A DNA stretch of 64,000 bases from Stenotrophomonas maltophilia (GTDB lineage: Bacteria > Pseudomonadota > Gammaproteobacteria > Xanthomonadales > Xanthomonadaceae): contig NZ_CP154630.1 of NCBI RefSeq assembly GCF_039555535.1, forward strand, positions 3,981,001 through 4,045,000. The letters are read 5' to 3'. The first letter of the stretch is position 1; every line of letters begins with the position of its first letter. Below are positions 29,107-39,758 of the stretch, one piece after another. The notes below the pieces were generated by a model. The model worked only from the letters and a program-made list of their open reading frames with translations. It made no database searches and was not told where the DNA came from. The position numbers and the translations under genes are program-made.

Positions 29107-30081
29107 ATGAGCACCAACGACCTGCCCCAGACCAAGATCGCCGTCATCGGCTACGGCAGCCAGGGCCGCGCCCACGCGCTGAACCTGCGCGAATCCGGCT
29201 TCGACGTGGTGGTAGGCCTGCGTCCGGGCGGCCCCACCGAGGTCAAGGCGCAGGCCGATGGCTTCACCGTCAAGGCACCGGCCGAAGCCGTGAAGGATGC
29301 CGACCTGGTCGCCGTGCTGACCCCGGACATGGTGCAGAAGAAGCTGTACGACGACGTGCTGGCGCCGAACATGAAGCAGGGTGCGGTGCTGCTGTTCGCG
29401 CACGGCCTGAACGTGCACTTCGACATGATCAAGCCGCGCGAGGACCTCGACGTGGTGCTGGTCGCACCCAAGGGCCCCGGCGCGCTGGTGCGCCGCGAGT
29501 ATGAAATCGGCCGTGGCGTGCCGTGCATCTGGGCGGTCTACCAGGACAAGAGCGGCAAGGCGGCCGAGTACGCCCTGGCCTATGCCGGTGGCCTCGGCGG
29601 TGCCCGCGCCAACCTGATCCAGACCACGTTCAAGGAAGAAACCGAGACCGATCTGTTCGGCGAGCAGGCGGTGCTGTGCGGCGGCGCTTCGGCGCTGGTG
29701 CAGGCCGGTTTCGAGACCCTGGTCGAAGCCGGTTACCAGCCGGAGATCGCCTACTACGAAGTGCTGCACGAGCTGAAGCTGATCGTGGACCTGTTCTACG
29801 AAGGTGGCATCTCGCGCATGCTGGAATTCATCTCCGAAACCGCGCAGTACGGTGACTACGTGAGCGGCCCGCGGGTGATCGACGCCGGCACCAAGGCGCG
29901 CATGAAGGAAGTGCTGAAGGACATCCAGGACGGTACTTTCACCAAGAACTGGGTGGCCGAGTACGAAGCGGGCCTGCCGAACTACAACAGGTTCAAGCAG
30001 GCCGACCTGGAGCACCCGATCGAGAAGGTAGGCAAGGAACTGCGCGCCAAGATGGTCTGGTTGCAAGGACAGGCCGCGTAA
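29107..30081 (+). CDS. ilvC: Ketol-acid reductoisomerase (NADP+)
   Basis: This 324-aa enzyme performs the second common step of isoleucine/valine synthesis, isomerising and reducing acetolactate or acetohydroxybutyrate. The Rossmann motif [12 protein letters not shown] (residues 15-26), the cofactor loop [11 protein letters not shown], the active-site segments FAHGLNVHF and [14 protein letters not shown], and [18 protein letters not shown] with its Mg-binding Asp/Glu pair are all present. This is a class I (short) enzyme of normal length. ATG at 29107 follows AAGGAACC. The gene is first in the biosynthetic part of the operon, with ilvG starting 38 nt after its stop. Confidence 0.96.
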   Translation: MSTNDLPQTKIAVIGYGSQGRAHALNLRESGFDVVVGLRPGGPTEVKAQADGFTVKAPAEAVKDADLVAVLTPDMVQKKLYDDVLAPNMKQGAVLLFAHGLNVHFDMIKPREDLDVVLVAPKGPGALVRREYEIGRGVPCIWAVYQDKSGKAAEYALAYAGGLGGARANLIQTTFKEETETDLFGEQAVLCGGASALVQAGFETLVEAGYQPEIAYYEVLHELKLIVDLFYEGGISRMLEFISETAQYGDYVSGPRVIDAGTKARMKEVLKDIQDGTFTKNWVAEYEAGLPNYNRFKQADLEHPIEKVGKELRAKMVWLQGQAA

Positions 30082-30118
30082 CCACGCGGCCTCCCCCACC
30101 CGCTCTGCAAGGTCCCCC

Positions 30119-31855
30119 ATGAACTCTCCCACACACCGCAGCGCGCCGCCCAACGGCGCGCGCTGGCTGACCCAGGCGCTGGAGGCCGAGGGTGTCCGTA
30201 CACTGTTCGGCTATCCCGGCGGCACCATCATGCCGTTCTATGACGCGCTGGTGGATTCGTCGCTGAAGCACATCCTGGTGCGCCATGAGCAGGGCGCGGC
30301 GCTGGCCGCCAATGGCTTTGCCCGCGCCAGCAACCAGGTGGGCGTCTGCGTGGCCACCTCCGGCCCGGGCGCCTCCAACCTGGTCACCGGCATTGCCGAC
30401 GCGATGCTGGATTCGGTGCCGATGGTCTGCATCACCGGCCAGGTCGGCACCCCGCTGCTGGGCACCGATGCCTTCCAGGAGCTGGATGTGTTCGGCCTGA
30501 CGATGCCGATCGTCAAGCACAGCTGGCTGGTGCGCAGCGTCGATGACCTGCCGCGCGTGGTGGCCGACGCCTTCCGCATCGCGCGCGAAGGCCGCCCCGG
30601 CCCAGTGCTGATCGATCTGCCCAAGGACGTGCAGTTGGCCGATGCCAGCCATCTGCCAGCGCACGTGCCGAGCAGCGTCGAACCGCCGCCGTCGCCGGCC
30701 GAGGCCGCCATCGCCGAGGCCATCGCCGCACTGGCGGCCGCCGAGAAGCCGGTGGTCTACGCCGGTGGCGGCATCGCGCTTGGCGATGCGGTGCAGGACC
30801 TGCGCGATTTCGTCGAGGCCAGCGCCATCCCCACGGTGATGACCCTGCGCGGGCTGGGCGCACTGCCAGCCAACCACCCGCAGTCGCTGGGCATGCTGGG
30901 CATGCACGGCACCCGCGCGGCCAACATGGCGGTGCAGGAAAGCGACCTGCTGCTGGTGCTGGGTGCACGCTTCGACGATCGTGCCACCGGCAAGCTGGCC
31001 GAATTCGCACCGTTCGCCCGTGTCGTCCACATTGATGCCGACGCCTACGAGATCTCCAAGCTGCGCAGCGCCGATGTCGCTGTGCCTGGCAATGTCGGCC
31101 ATGCCATCCGCGCCCTGCGTGCGGCCTTCCCCTCCCCCAAGGCCCACCAGGACGCATGGCGCAGGCGCTGTGCACAGCATCGCGATCGTTTCGCAGCGCG
31201 CTACGACGCACCGGGCCAGCACATCTACGCCCCGGCGCTGCTGAAGCGCCTGAGCGAACTGGCACCGGCCGATGCGGTGATCGCCTGCGATGTCGGCCAA
31301 CACCAGATGTGGGTGGCGCAGCACTGCCGCTTCAACCACCCGCGCAACCACCTGACCAGTGGCGCGCTGGGCACCATGGGCTTCGGCCTGCCGGCCGCAA
31401 TGGGCGCGCAGTTCGCCTGCCCGGACCGCACCGTGGTGCTGGTCTCCGGTGATGGCAGCTTCATGATGAACGTGCAGGAGCTGGCCACCATCGCGCGCTG
31501 CCGCCTGCCGGTGAAGATCGTGCTGCTGGACAACAGTTCGCTGGGCATGGTGCGGCAGTGGCAGGAGCTGTTCTTCGCCGAGCGTTACAGCGAGATCGAC
31601 CTGTCCGACAACCCGGACTTCGTGGCGCTGGCGCAGGTGTTCGGCATTGCCGCGACCCGCATCGATGCACGCGATGACGTCGAGGGTGGGCTGGCCGCGC
31701 TGCTGGCCGAGCCGGGCCCGGCGCTGCTGCACGTGGCCATCGATGCACGCGCCAACGTGTGGCCGCTGGTGCCACCGAACACCGCCAACAGCACGATGCT
31801 GGAAAGCAACCCTGCCCACGCCCGCCAGGAGACCCCCAATGCACTACCGGCTTGA
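30119..31855 (+). CDS. ilvG: Acetolactate synthase large subunit
   Basis: This 578-aa ThDP enzyme condenses pyruvate with pyruvate or 2-ketobutyrate. It has the N-terminal catalytic Glu in VRHEQGAALAANGFARA (E57), the central FAD-type domain, and the ThDP/Mg motif GDGSFMMNVQELATI (about residue 443), with NSSLGMVRQWQ after it. It is full length for the family. Its last 17 nt overlap the start of ilvM, so the two subunits are made in a coupled way. Pairing with a small ACT-type subunit argues for the ilvG/ilvM type over ilvB/ilvN. Confidence 0.94.
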   Translation: MNSPTHRSAPPNGARWLTQALEAEGVRTLFGYPGGTIMPFYDALVDSSLKHILVRHEQGAALAANGFARASNQVGVCVATSGPGASNLVTGIADAMLDSVPMVCITGQVGTPLLGTDAFQELDVFGLTMPIVKHSWLVRSVDDLPRVVADAFRIAREGRPGPVLIDLPKDVQLADASHLPAHVPSSVEPPPSPAEAAIAEAIAALAAAEKPVVYAGGGIALGDAVQDLRDFVEASAIPTVMTLRGLGALPANHPQSLGMLGMHGTRAANMAVQESDLLLVLGARFDDRATGKLAEFAPFARVVHIDADAYEISKLRSADVAVPGNVGHAIRALRAAFPSPKAHQDAWRRRCAQHRDRFAARYDAPGQHIYAPALLKRLSELAPADAVIACDVGQHQMWVAQHCRFNHPRNHLTSGALGTMGFGLPAAMGAQFACPDRTVVLVSGDGSFMMNVQELATIARCRLPVKIVLLDNSSLGMVRQWQELFFAERYSEIDLSDNPDFVALAQVFGIAATRIDARDDVEGGLAALLAEPGPALLHVAIDARANVWPLVPPNTANSTMLESNPAHARQETPNALPA

Positions 31856-32090
31856 CCTGGTGCTGCACCCGGCCGAAGGCGCGCTGCTGCGCGTGATCGG
31901 CATGGCCGAGCGTCGCGGCTTCGCGCCGCGCGCGATCAGCGGTGCGCCGGTGGCCGCCGACGACGGCCGCTGGCACCTGCAGCTGGTCGTCGATGGCCAG
32001 CGCCCGGCGGAAACGCTGTGCCGGCAGATCGAGAAGATCTACGACTGCGTGTCCGTGCAGGTCACCGCCGTGGAAGGAGTATCGCCATGA
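31839..32090 (+). CDS. ilvM: Acetolactate synthase small (regulatory) subunit
   Basis: This 83-aa ACT-domain protein begins MHYRLDLVLHPAEGALLRVI, the typical first strand and helix of IlvM/IlvH-type subunits, and ends in a second strand with KIYDCVSVQVTAVEG. It stabilises and regulates the large subunit. The start overlaps ilvG by 17 nt and the TGA at 32088-32090 overlaps the ATG of the following micro-ORF (ATGA). It is much shorter than the two-domain IlvH, as is usual for IlvM. Valine sensitivity cannot be predicted. Confidence 0.85.
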   Translation: MHYRLDLVLHPAEGALLRVIGMAERRGFAPRAISGAPVAADDGRWHLQLVVDGQRPAETLCRQIEKIYDCVSVQVTAVEGVSP

Positions 32091-32200
32091 ACACCCGTAC
32101 CGTAGCGACCACGGTGCCGGTACGGAGGCGTCTTCTTCGCCGCCCGCGCCCGCATGCGGCGGTCGACCGCACCCCGCTGGTGGCCCATGCCGGCCGCTGA
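32087..32200 (+). CDS. Arg-rich micro-ORF between ilvM and ilvA (37 aa)
   Basis: ATG at 32087 overlaps the ilvM stop (ATGA) and follows GGAAGGA (32072-32078), a good ribosome binding site. The 37-aa frame (MNTRTVATTVPVRRRLLRRP, then [15 protein letters not shown]) has 10 Arg residues. Its stop at 32198-32200 overlaps the ilvA start (32187) by 14 nt, so it may only pass ribosomes to ilvA. It could also be a real basic peptide. Nothing similar is known to me. Confidence 0.4.
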   Translation: MNTRTVATTVPVRRRLLRRPRPHAAVDRTPLVAHAGR

Positions 32201-33274
32201 TGCCAGCCAGGAAAGCGATGTCGGCGACGTAAGCGTCGCCGACGTCCTGGCCGCGCAGGCCCGCCTGCGCCGCTTCCTGCCGCCCACTCCACTGCACCAT
32301 GCCGAGCGCTTCGGCACCTGGCTGAAGCTGGAGAACCTGCAGCGCACCGGTTCCTACAAGGTGCGCGGCGCACTGAATGCTCTGCTGGCCGGCCGCGAGC
32401 GCGGCGACACCCGGCCGGTGATCTGCGCCTCGGCCGGCAACCATGCCCAGGGCGTGGCCTGGGCCGCCTATCGTCTGGACGTACCGGCCATCACGGTGAT
32501 GCCGCATGGCGCGCCCGCCACCAAGATCGCCGGCGTCGCCCATTGGGGTGCGACCGTGCGCCAGCACGGCAACAGCTACGACGAGGCCTACGCCTTCGCG
32601 GTCGAGCTGGCGCAGCGCCACGGCTACCGCTTCCTGTCCGCGTTCGATGATGCCGACGTGATCGCCGGCCAGGGCACGGTCGGCATCGAGCTGGCCGCAC
32701 ACGCACCGGACGTGGTGATCGTACCGATCGGCGGCGGTGGCCTGGCCTCCGGCGTTGCGTTGGCGCTGAAATCACAGGGCGTGCGCGTGGTTGGTGCACA
32801 GGTGGAAGGCGTTGACTCGATGGCGCGCGCGATCCGTGGCGATGTCCGCGAGATCGCCCCTGTCGCCTCGCTGGCCGACGGTGTGCGGGTGAAGATCCCC
32901 GGCTTCCTGACACGCCGCCTGTGCTCCTCGCTGCTGGACGATGTGGTGATCGTGCGCGAAGCCGAGCTGCGCGAAACCCTGGTGCGGCTGGCGCTGGAGG
33001 AACACATCATCGCCGAGGGCGCCGGTGCGCTGGCGCTGGCCGCCGGCCGCCGCGTCGCCGGCCGCCGCAAGTGCGCGGTGGTCTCCGGCGGCAACATCGA
33101 TGCCGGCGTGCTGGCCGGCCTGCTTACCGACATCCGGCCGCGCCCGCCACGCAAACCGCGGCGACGGCGCAGCGAAACACCCCGCTCGCCCGCGAGGGCC
33201 AGCGCGCCGTCCTCCCCCACTTCTTCCCCTTCCCACCTGCAAGCCGCAACGCCCGCTGTCGAGGAGATTTCCCT

Positions 33275-33278
<4 letters not shown>
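32187..33278 (+). CDS. ilvA: Threonine dehydratase (catalytic form without ACT domain)
   Basis: This 363-aa PLP enzyme makes 2-ketobutyrate, the entry to isoleucine. The PLP Lys lies in [14 protein letters not shown] (about K58), the phosphate-binding loop is [13 protein letters not shown] (about residues 180-192), and [19 protein letters not shown] is the substrate helix. Catalytic domains end near residue 315, and the regulatory ACT domains of the 500-residue enzyme are absent. A 46-residue Arg/Pro/Ser-rich tail ([19 protein letters not shown]) follows instead. The stop overlaps the leuA GTG (GTGA at 33275-33278). Whether isoleucine still inhibits it is unclear. ATG at 32187 lies inside the micro-ORF. 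Confidence 0.9.
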
Positions 33279-34861
<1,583 letters not shown>

Positions 34862-34871
34862 GGAAGCCGAG

Positions 34872-35651
34872 ATGAGCGCCTTCGACACCCCCGCCCCGAC
34901 CAGCGCCGCTGGCCAGCAGTGGAACGCCCAGGACTATGCGATTGATGCCGGCTTCGTGCCGCTGCTCGGCGGCGCGGTGGCGCGCCTGCTCGATCCGCGC
35001 GCCGGTGAGCGCATCCTCGACCTGGGCTGTGGCGATGGCGTACTCAGCACCGAGCTGGCGCTGAACGGTGCACGCATCCACGGTGTGGATGCCTCGCCGG
35101 AACTGGTGATCGCCGCCCGCGCACGCGGTGTCGACGCGCAGGTGATGGACGGCCACGCGCTGTCGTTCGACAGCGAGTTCGATGCAGTATTCAGCAACGC
35201 GGCACTGCACTGGATGGGCAATCCCGACCAGGTGCTGGAAGGCGTGCGCCGCGCCCTGCGCCCCGGCGGCCGCTTCGTCGCCGAGTTCGGCGGCCATGGC
35301 AACGTGGCCACGATCATCGCCGCGCTGCAGGCCGCACGCGTGGCTCACGGCCATGGCGCCAGCGCCTTCCAGTGGTACTTCCCGACGGCCGATGCCTACG
35401 CTGACCGCCTGCGCCAGCATGGCTTCCAGGTGCAGCTGATCGAATGCACGCCGCGCCCCACCGCGCTGCCGACCGGCGTGGCCGGCTGGTTGCGCGTGTT
35501 CGCCGCGCCGCTGCTGGATGACCTGCCCAGCGAGGTCCGCGCCACCGTGCGCGATGCCGCCGCTGCACTGCTGGCCGATCTGCCGCGCAACGCCGCCGGC
35601 CAGCCGCTGGCCGACTACGTGCGGCTGCGGGTGCTCGCCCGTCGCCGCTGA
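34872..35651 (+). CDS. Class I SAM-dependent methyltransferase inside the leucine operon
   Basis: This 259-aa cytoplasmic enzyme has SAM-binding motif [17 protein letters not shown] (about residues 48-63), then [19 protein letters not shown] (the acidic loop binding ribose) and [20 protein letters not shown]. The best family match is the trans-aconitate/isopropylmalate-type methyltransferases. It begins 10 nt after the leuA stop with GAGGAAGCCGAG upstream, and lies 61 nt before leuC, so it is in the leucine operon. That context and the yeast trans-aconitate methyltransferase Tmt1, which also methylates 3-isopropylmalate, suggest the substrate is an isopropylmalate-pathway acid. This is inference. 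Confidence 0.85.
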   Translation: MSAFDTPAPTSAAGQQWNAQDYAIDAGFVPLLGGAVARLLDPRAGERILDLGCGDGVLSTELALNGARIHGVDASPELVIAARARGVDAQVMDGHALSFDSEFDAVFSNAALHWMGNPDQVLEGVRRALRPGGRFVAEFGGHGNVATIIAALQAARVAHGHGASAFQWYFPTADAYADRLRQHGFQVQLIECTPRPTALPTGVAGWLRVFAAPLLDDLPSEVRATVRDAAAALLADLPRNAAGQPLADYVRLRVLARRR

Positions 35652-35712
35652 CTCGACACTTTTCGCTATCTTTTCTGATGTCCGCACCTTCGTACTTCTG
35701 CCAGGCACACGC

Positions 35713-37131
35713 ATGACTTCCGCACCCCGCACCCTGTACGACAAACTGTGGGACGCCCACGTGGTGGTTCCCGAATCCGACAGCGCCCCCGCCGTGCTGT
35801 ACATCGACCTGCACCTGATCCACGAGGTCACCTCACCGCAGGCCTTCACCGAACTGCGCGAACGCGGCCTGTCGCCGCGCCGGCCGGACCGCACCAAGGC
35901 AACGATGGACCATTCCACCCCGACTCTGCCGGCCGGTGCCGACGGCACGCTGCCCTATGCCAGCGCCGCCTCCGAGGAACAGGTCGCCACGCTGGCACGC
36001 AACTGCGCCGAGCACGGCATCGAGCTGTTCGACATGGCTTCGGACAACCGCGGCATCGTCCACGTGATCGCGCCGGAACAGGGCTTCACGCAGCCGGGCA
36101 TGACCATCGTCTGCGGCGACAGCCACACCTCCACCCATGGTGCCTTCGGTTCGCTGGCCTTCGGCATCGGCACCAGCGAAGTCGGCCACGTGCTGGCCAC
36201 GCAGTGCCTGCTGCAGCGCAAGGCGAAGACCTTTGCCATCACCGTCGATGGCCCACTGGCGCCGGGCGTGGGCGCCAAGGACGTGGTGCTGCACATCATC
36301 GGCGTGATCGGCGTCAACGGTGGCACCGGCCACGTCATCGAGTTCCGTGGCAGCACCATCGAAGCGATGGACATGGAACAGCGCATGACCCTGTGCAACA
36401 TGTCGATCGAGGCCGGCGCGCGTGCCGGCATGGTCGCCCCGGACCAGGTCACCTTCGACTTCGTGGCCAATACCCCGCGTGGCCCCAAGGGTGCCGAGTT
36501 CGACGCCGCCGTCGCACGCTGGCAGCAGCTGCGCAGCGATGACGGCGCACGCTTCGACAGCGAAGTACGCATCGACGCCGCCGACATCCGCCCGACCCTG
36601 ACCTGGGGCACGCATCCGGGTACCGCCATCGCGGTGGATGCGCCGATTCCCGCCGCCAACGATGCGGCCGCGCAGAAGGGCCTGGACTACATGCACTTCC
36701 AGGCGGGCAAGGCACTGGCCGGTACGCCGGTGGACGTGGTGTTCGTCGGTTCGTGCACCAATGGCCGCCTGAGCGACATGCGCGAAGTCGCGCAGGTCCT
36801 GCGCGGCCGCCGCGTCGCCGAGCGGGTACGCATGCTGGTGGTACCGGGCTCGGAGATCGTCAAGCGCGAGGCCGAGGCCGAAGGCATCCATGAGATCGTG
36901 CGCGCGGCCGGTGCCGAATGGCGCGAGCCCGGTTGCTCGATGTGCATCGCCATGAACGGCGATCTGGTCGCGCCCGGTCAGCTGGCCGTGAGCACCAGCA
37001 ACCGCAATTTCGAGGGCCGCCAAGGCCCCGGTTCACGTACGCTGCTGGCCTCGCCGATGAGCGCGGCGTGGGCCGCCGTGAACGGGCACGTTGCCGATAC
37101 CCGCGAACTGTTCGCACAGGAGGTAGCGTAA
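35713..37131 (+). CDS. leuC: 3-isopropylmalate dehydratase large subunit
   Basis: This 472-aa aconitase-fold protein holds a [4Fe-4S] cluster with ligands at about C348 ([16 protein letters not shown]) and C408/C411 ([13 protein letters not shown]). Other conserved stretches include [20 protein letters not shown] and [13 protein letters not shown]. With LeuD it interconverts 2- and 3-isopropylmalate. It begins [19 protein letters not shown] at ATG 35713 and ends in TAATG shared with leuD. All domains are full length. Being in the same transcript as leuA, it is controlled by the upstream attenuator. Confidence 0.96.
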   Translation: MTSAPRTLYDKLWDAHVVVPESDSAPAVLYIDLHLIHEVTSPQAFTELRERGLSPRRPDRTKATMDHSTPTLPAGADGTLPYASAASEEQVATLARNCAEHGIELFDMASDNRGIVHVIAPEQGFTQPGMTIVCGDSHTSTHGAFGSLAFGIGTSEVGHVLATQCLLQRKAKTFAITVDGPLAPGVGAKDVVLHIIGVIGVNGGTGHVIEFRGSTIEAMDMEQRMTLCNMSIEAGARAGMVAPDQVTFDFVANTPRGPKGAEFDAAVARWQQLRSDDGARFDSEVRIDAADIRPTLTWGTHPGTAIAVDAPIPAANDAAAQKGLDYMHFQAGKALAGTPVDVVFVGSCTNGRLSDMREVAQVLRGRRVAERVRMLVVPGSEIVKREAEAEGIHEIVRAAGAEWREPGCSMCIAMNGDLVAPGQLAVSTSNRNFEGRQGPGSRTLLASPMSAAWAAVNGHVADTRELFAQEVA

Positions 37132-37709
37132 TGGCCGGTTTCCGTACCTTGACCTCGTCCAGCGTGGTGCTGGCACAGACCAACATCGACACCGACCAGA
37201 TCATCCCGGCACGGTTCCTGTCGACCACCGAACGCGCTGGTCTCGGCCGCAACGCCTTCAATGACTGGCGCTGGCAGGCCGATGGTTCGCCGGTGGCCGA
37301 CTTCGCCTTCAACCAGCCTCGCAATGCTGGTCGCAGCATCCTGCTGGCGGGCCGCAATTTCGGCTGTGGTTCTTCGCGCGAGCATGCCCCGTGGGCGCTG
37401 ACCGACCTCGGCCTGCGCGCCATCGTCAGCAGCGAGATCGCCGACATCTTCCGCGGCAACGCGCTGAAGAACGGCCTGCTGCCGATCGTGCTGGACGAGG
37501 CCGACGTACAGACGCTGATGCAGCGCCCGGATGATGAGCTGACCATCGATGTGGCCGCGCGCGAACTGCGCACCCCGGATGGCCGCGTCTATTCCTTCCC
37601 GCTGGATGGCTTCTCGCAGACCTGCCTGCTGGAAGGTGTCGACCAGTTGGGGTATCTGTTGGGCCGTGTCCCTGAAATCGAACGTTACGAGAGTGAGCAT
37701 GCACGCTGA
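37131..37709 (+). CDS. leuD: 3-isopropylmalate dehydratase small subunit
   Basis: This 192-aa protein supplies the small beta-barrel domain of isopropylmalate isomerase and part of the substrate site: TNIDTDQIIPARFLSTTER (about residues 17-35) and GRNFGCGSSREHAPWAL (about 74-90). It is slightly shorter than the roughly 200-residue E. coli protein but complete. The ATG overlaps the leuC stop by 1 nt (TAATG), and its last 11 nt overlap leuB. LeuC and LeuD are made in equal amounts this way. Confidence 0.95.
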   Translation: MAGFRTLTSSSVVLAQTNIDTDQIIPARFLSTTERAGLGRNAFNDWRWQADGSPVADFAFNQPRNAGRSILLAGRNFGCGSSREHAPWALTDLGLRAIVSSEIADIFRGNALKNGLLPIVLDEADVQTLMQRPDDELTIDVAARELRTPDGRVYSFPLDGFSQTCLLEGVDQLGYLLGRVPEIERYESEHAR

Positions 37710-38760
37710 AATTGTTGTCCTGCCCGGTGATGGCATCGGCCCGGAAGTGGCCGCCGCCGCGGTTGCCGTCCTGAAGTCCGTCGCCGAACGCTTCAACCAC
37801 ACCTTCACTTTCAGCGAGCACGATATCGGCGGCATCGCCATCGACCGCCATGGCGAGCCGCTGCCTGCCTCGACGCTGGCCGCCTGCCAGGCCGCCAATG
37901 CGGTACTGCTGGGCGCGGTCGGTGGCCCTAAGTGGTCCGACCCGAACGCCAAGGTGCGCCCGGAACAGGGTCTGCTGGCGATCCGCAAGGCGCTGGGCCT
38001 GTACGCCAACCTGCGCCCGGTGCGCACCCATGAAGCCGCGCTGCACGCCTCGCCGATCAAGGCAGAGCTGCTGCAGGGCGTGGACTTCGTGGTGGTGCGC
38101 GAGCTGACCGGCGGCATCTACTTCGGCGACAAGACCCGCGACGCCGACAGCGCCAGCGACCTGTGCCGCTACTCCGTGACCGAGATCGAGCGCGTGCTGC
38201 GCAGCGCCTTCCGCCTGGCACAGCAGCGTCGCGGCAAGGTCACCTCGGTGGACAAGGCCAACGTGCTGGAGACCTCGCGCCTGTGGCGTGACGTGGCCGC
38301 GCGCATCGGCCGCGAGGAATTCCCGGACGTTGCGCTGGAGCACCAGCTTGTCGATTCGATGGCCATGCACCTGCTGGCCAAGCCGCGCGAGTACGACGTG
38401 ATCGTGACCGAGAACATGTTCGGCGACATCCTCACCGACGAAGCCTCGATGCTGGCCGGATCACTGGGCCTGCTGCCGTCGGCTTCGCTGGGCGAGCCGG
38501 GTGCGGTCGGTATCTACGAGCCGATCCATGGTTCGGCACCGGACATCGCCGGCAAGGGCATCGCCAATCCGTACGCAACGATCTTCAGCGCGGCGATGCT
38601 GCTGCGCCATTCGCTGGGGCTGGAGGCTGAAGCTGCGTCGGTGGAAGCGGCGGTGCATGCCGTGCTGGACGACGGTGTGTTCACCGCCGACCTGGCCGCC
38701 AAGGGCCAGGCGGTGAGCACGGCAGCCGCCACCGACGCGGTGCTGGCAAAGCTGCGCTGA
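37699..38760 (+). CDS. leuB: 3-isopropylmalate dehydrogenase
   Basis: This 353-aa NAD+ enzyme oxidatively decarboxylates 3-isopropylmalate to 2-ketoisocaproate. It starts MHAEIVVLPGDGIGPEVAAA (nucleotide-binding loop) and contains RELTGGIYFGDKTRDADSA and TENMFGDILTDEASMLAGSL, with the metal-binding Asp residues. Length is normal. The start overlaps the leuD stop by 11 nt. It is the last recognised gene of the ilv-leu operon; a SMAG dimer begins 18 nt after the stop and may act as the terminator. Confidence 0.96.
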   Translation: MHAEIVVLPGDGIGPEVAAAAVAVLKSVAERFNHTFTFSEHDIGGIAIDRHGEPLPASTLAACQAANAVLLGAVGGPKWSDPNAKVRPEQGLLAIRKALGLYANLRPVRTHEAALHASPIKAELLQGVDFVVVRELTGGIYFGDKTRDADSASDLCRYSVTEIERVLRSAFRLAQQRRGKVTSVDKANVLETSRLWRDVAARIGREEFPDVALEHQLVDSMAMHLLAKPREYDVIVTENMFGDILTDEASMLAGSLGLLPSASLGEPGAVGIYEPIHGSAPDIAGKGIANPYATIFSAAMLLRHSLGLEAEAASVEAAVHAVLDDGVFTADLAAKGQAVSTAAATDAVLAKLR

Positions 38761-38777
38761 CCCATCGGGCAACACCT

Positions 38778-38834
38778 GTAGAGCCGAGCCATGCTCGGCT
38801 CATTCAACAGCAGTCGAGCATCGCTCGACTCTAC
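38778..38834. repeat. SMAG dimer in inverted orientation
   Basis: GTAGAGCCGAGCCATGCTCG (38778 on) and a reverse unit ending CGACTCTAC (38812-38834) face each other. They fill the gap between the leuB stop and the stop of a minus-strand gene and probably end both transcripts. Confidence 0.85.
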
Positions 38835-38867
38835 AGGTAGCCGGCAGCCAGGCCATGCGTGGCTGCC

Positions 38868-39641
38868 TTACTTGGTGGTGTACCCACCATTGACCAGAAT
38901 CGTCTGCCCGGTCATCCACCAGCCATCGGTCACCAGGAAGCGGATCCACGGCACGATATCGGCGATGTCGGTCAGGCCGGTGCGGGTGAACGCCGACAGC
39001 GCCGCCGCGGTCTTGTGGTACGCCTGCGCATCGGCACTCTCGGCCGGGTAGAAGAACGGCGTATCCATCGGCCCCGGCCCGATCGCGGTCACCGAGATGC
39101 CGCGCTCACCAAACTCCTTCGACGCCGCACGGGTGAAATGCTCGACCGGTGCCTTGGTGCCGGCGTAGCTGGAGTAGAACGGTGTGTAGGCACCCAACAG
39201 CGAGGTGACCAGGGTGCAGATGCGGCCACCGTCGTTGACGTGGCGCCCCGCCTCCTTGAGGAAGAAGAACGCTGCCTTGGCGTTGACCGCGCTCATCTCG
39301 TCGTACTCGGCTTCATTGATCTCCAGCAGCGGCTTCTTCAGCACCTTGCCCACGGTGTTGATGGCAATGTCGGGACGGCCAACCGAGGCCACGGCATCGG
39401 CGAACAGGCGCTCCATCGCTGCCGCCGACGTCAGGTCGCCCTGCAGGGCCACCGCCTTGCTGCCGGCGGCCTGCACCGCAGCGACGGTCGCCTCTGCATC
39501 GGCGTGGGTGGCGGCACTGTTGTAGTGAACCACGATGGCCTTGGCGCCTTGTGCGGCGAAGTCGCGGGCGATCAGTCCGCCCAGGTTCTTGGCGCCACCG
39601 GCAATCAGCACGGTCTTGCCCTTGAGGGAATGGTCGGTCAT
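38868..39641 (-). CDS. SDR-family oxidoreductase
   Basis: This 257-aa classical short-chain dehydrogenase has the cofactor loop VLIAGGAKNLGGLIARDFA (about residues 11-29) and the active-site set Ser in CTLVTSLLGAY with YAGTK (catalytic Tyr and Lys). It should use NAD(P)H on a carbonyl or alcohol; the substrate is unknown. The ATG at 39641 gives the normal family start; the frame opens 29 codons earlier but looks unlike protein. It diverges from a LysR regulator gene across 117 bp, so that regulator probably controls it. Confidence 0.9.
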   Translation of the reverse strand: MTDHSLKGKTVLIAGGAKNLGGLIARDFAAQGAKAIVVHYNSAATHADAEATVAAVQAAGSKAVALQGDLTSAAAMERLFADAVASVGRPDIAINTVGKVLKKPLLEINEAEYDEMSAVNAKAAFFFLKEAGRHVNDGGRICTLVTSLLGAYTPFYSSYAGTKAPVEHFTRAASKEFGERGISVTAIGPGPMDTPFFYPAESADAQAYHKTAAALSAFTRTGLTDIADIVPWIRFLVTDGWWMTGQTILVNGGYTTK

Positions 39642-39758
39642 GGCTTCGATCTCGGGAGGGGGCTGCCCGGGGTGGCAACCCTGCCCTGACGACGATATCG
39701 TGCAGAAAATACGGATAAAGCCCACCACATTGACTTAACTTTCCAGAGCCAGCGAACA

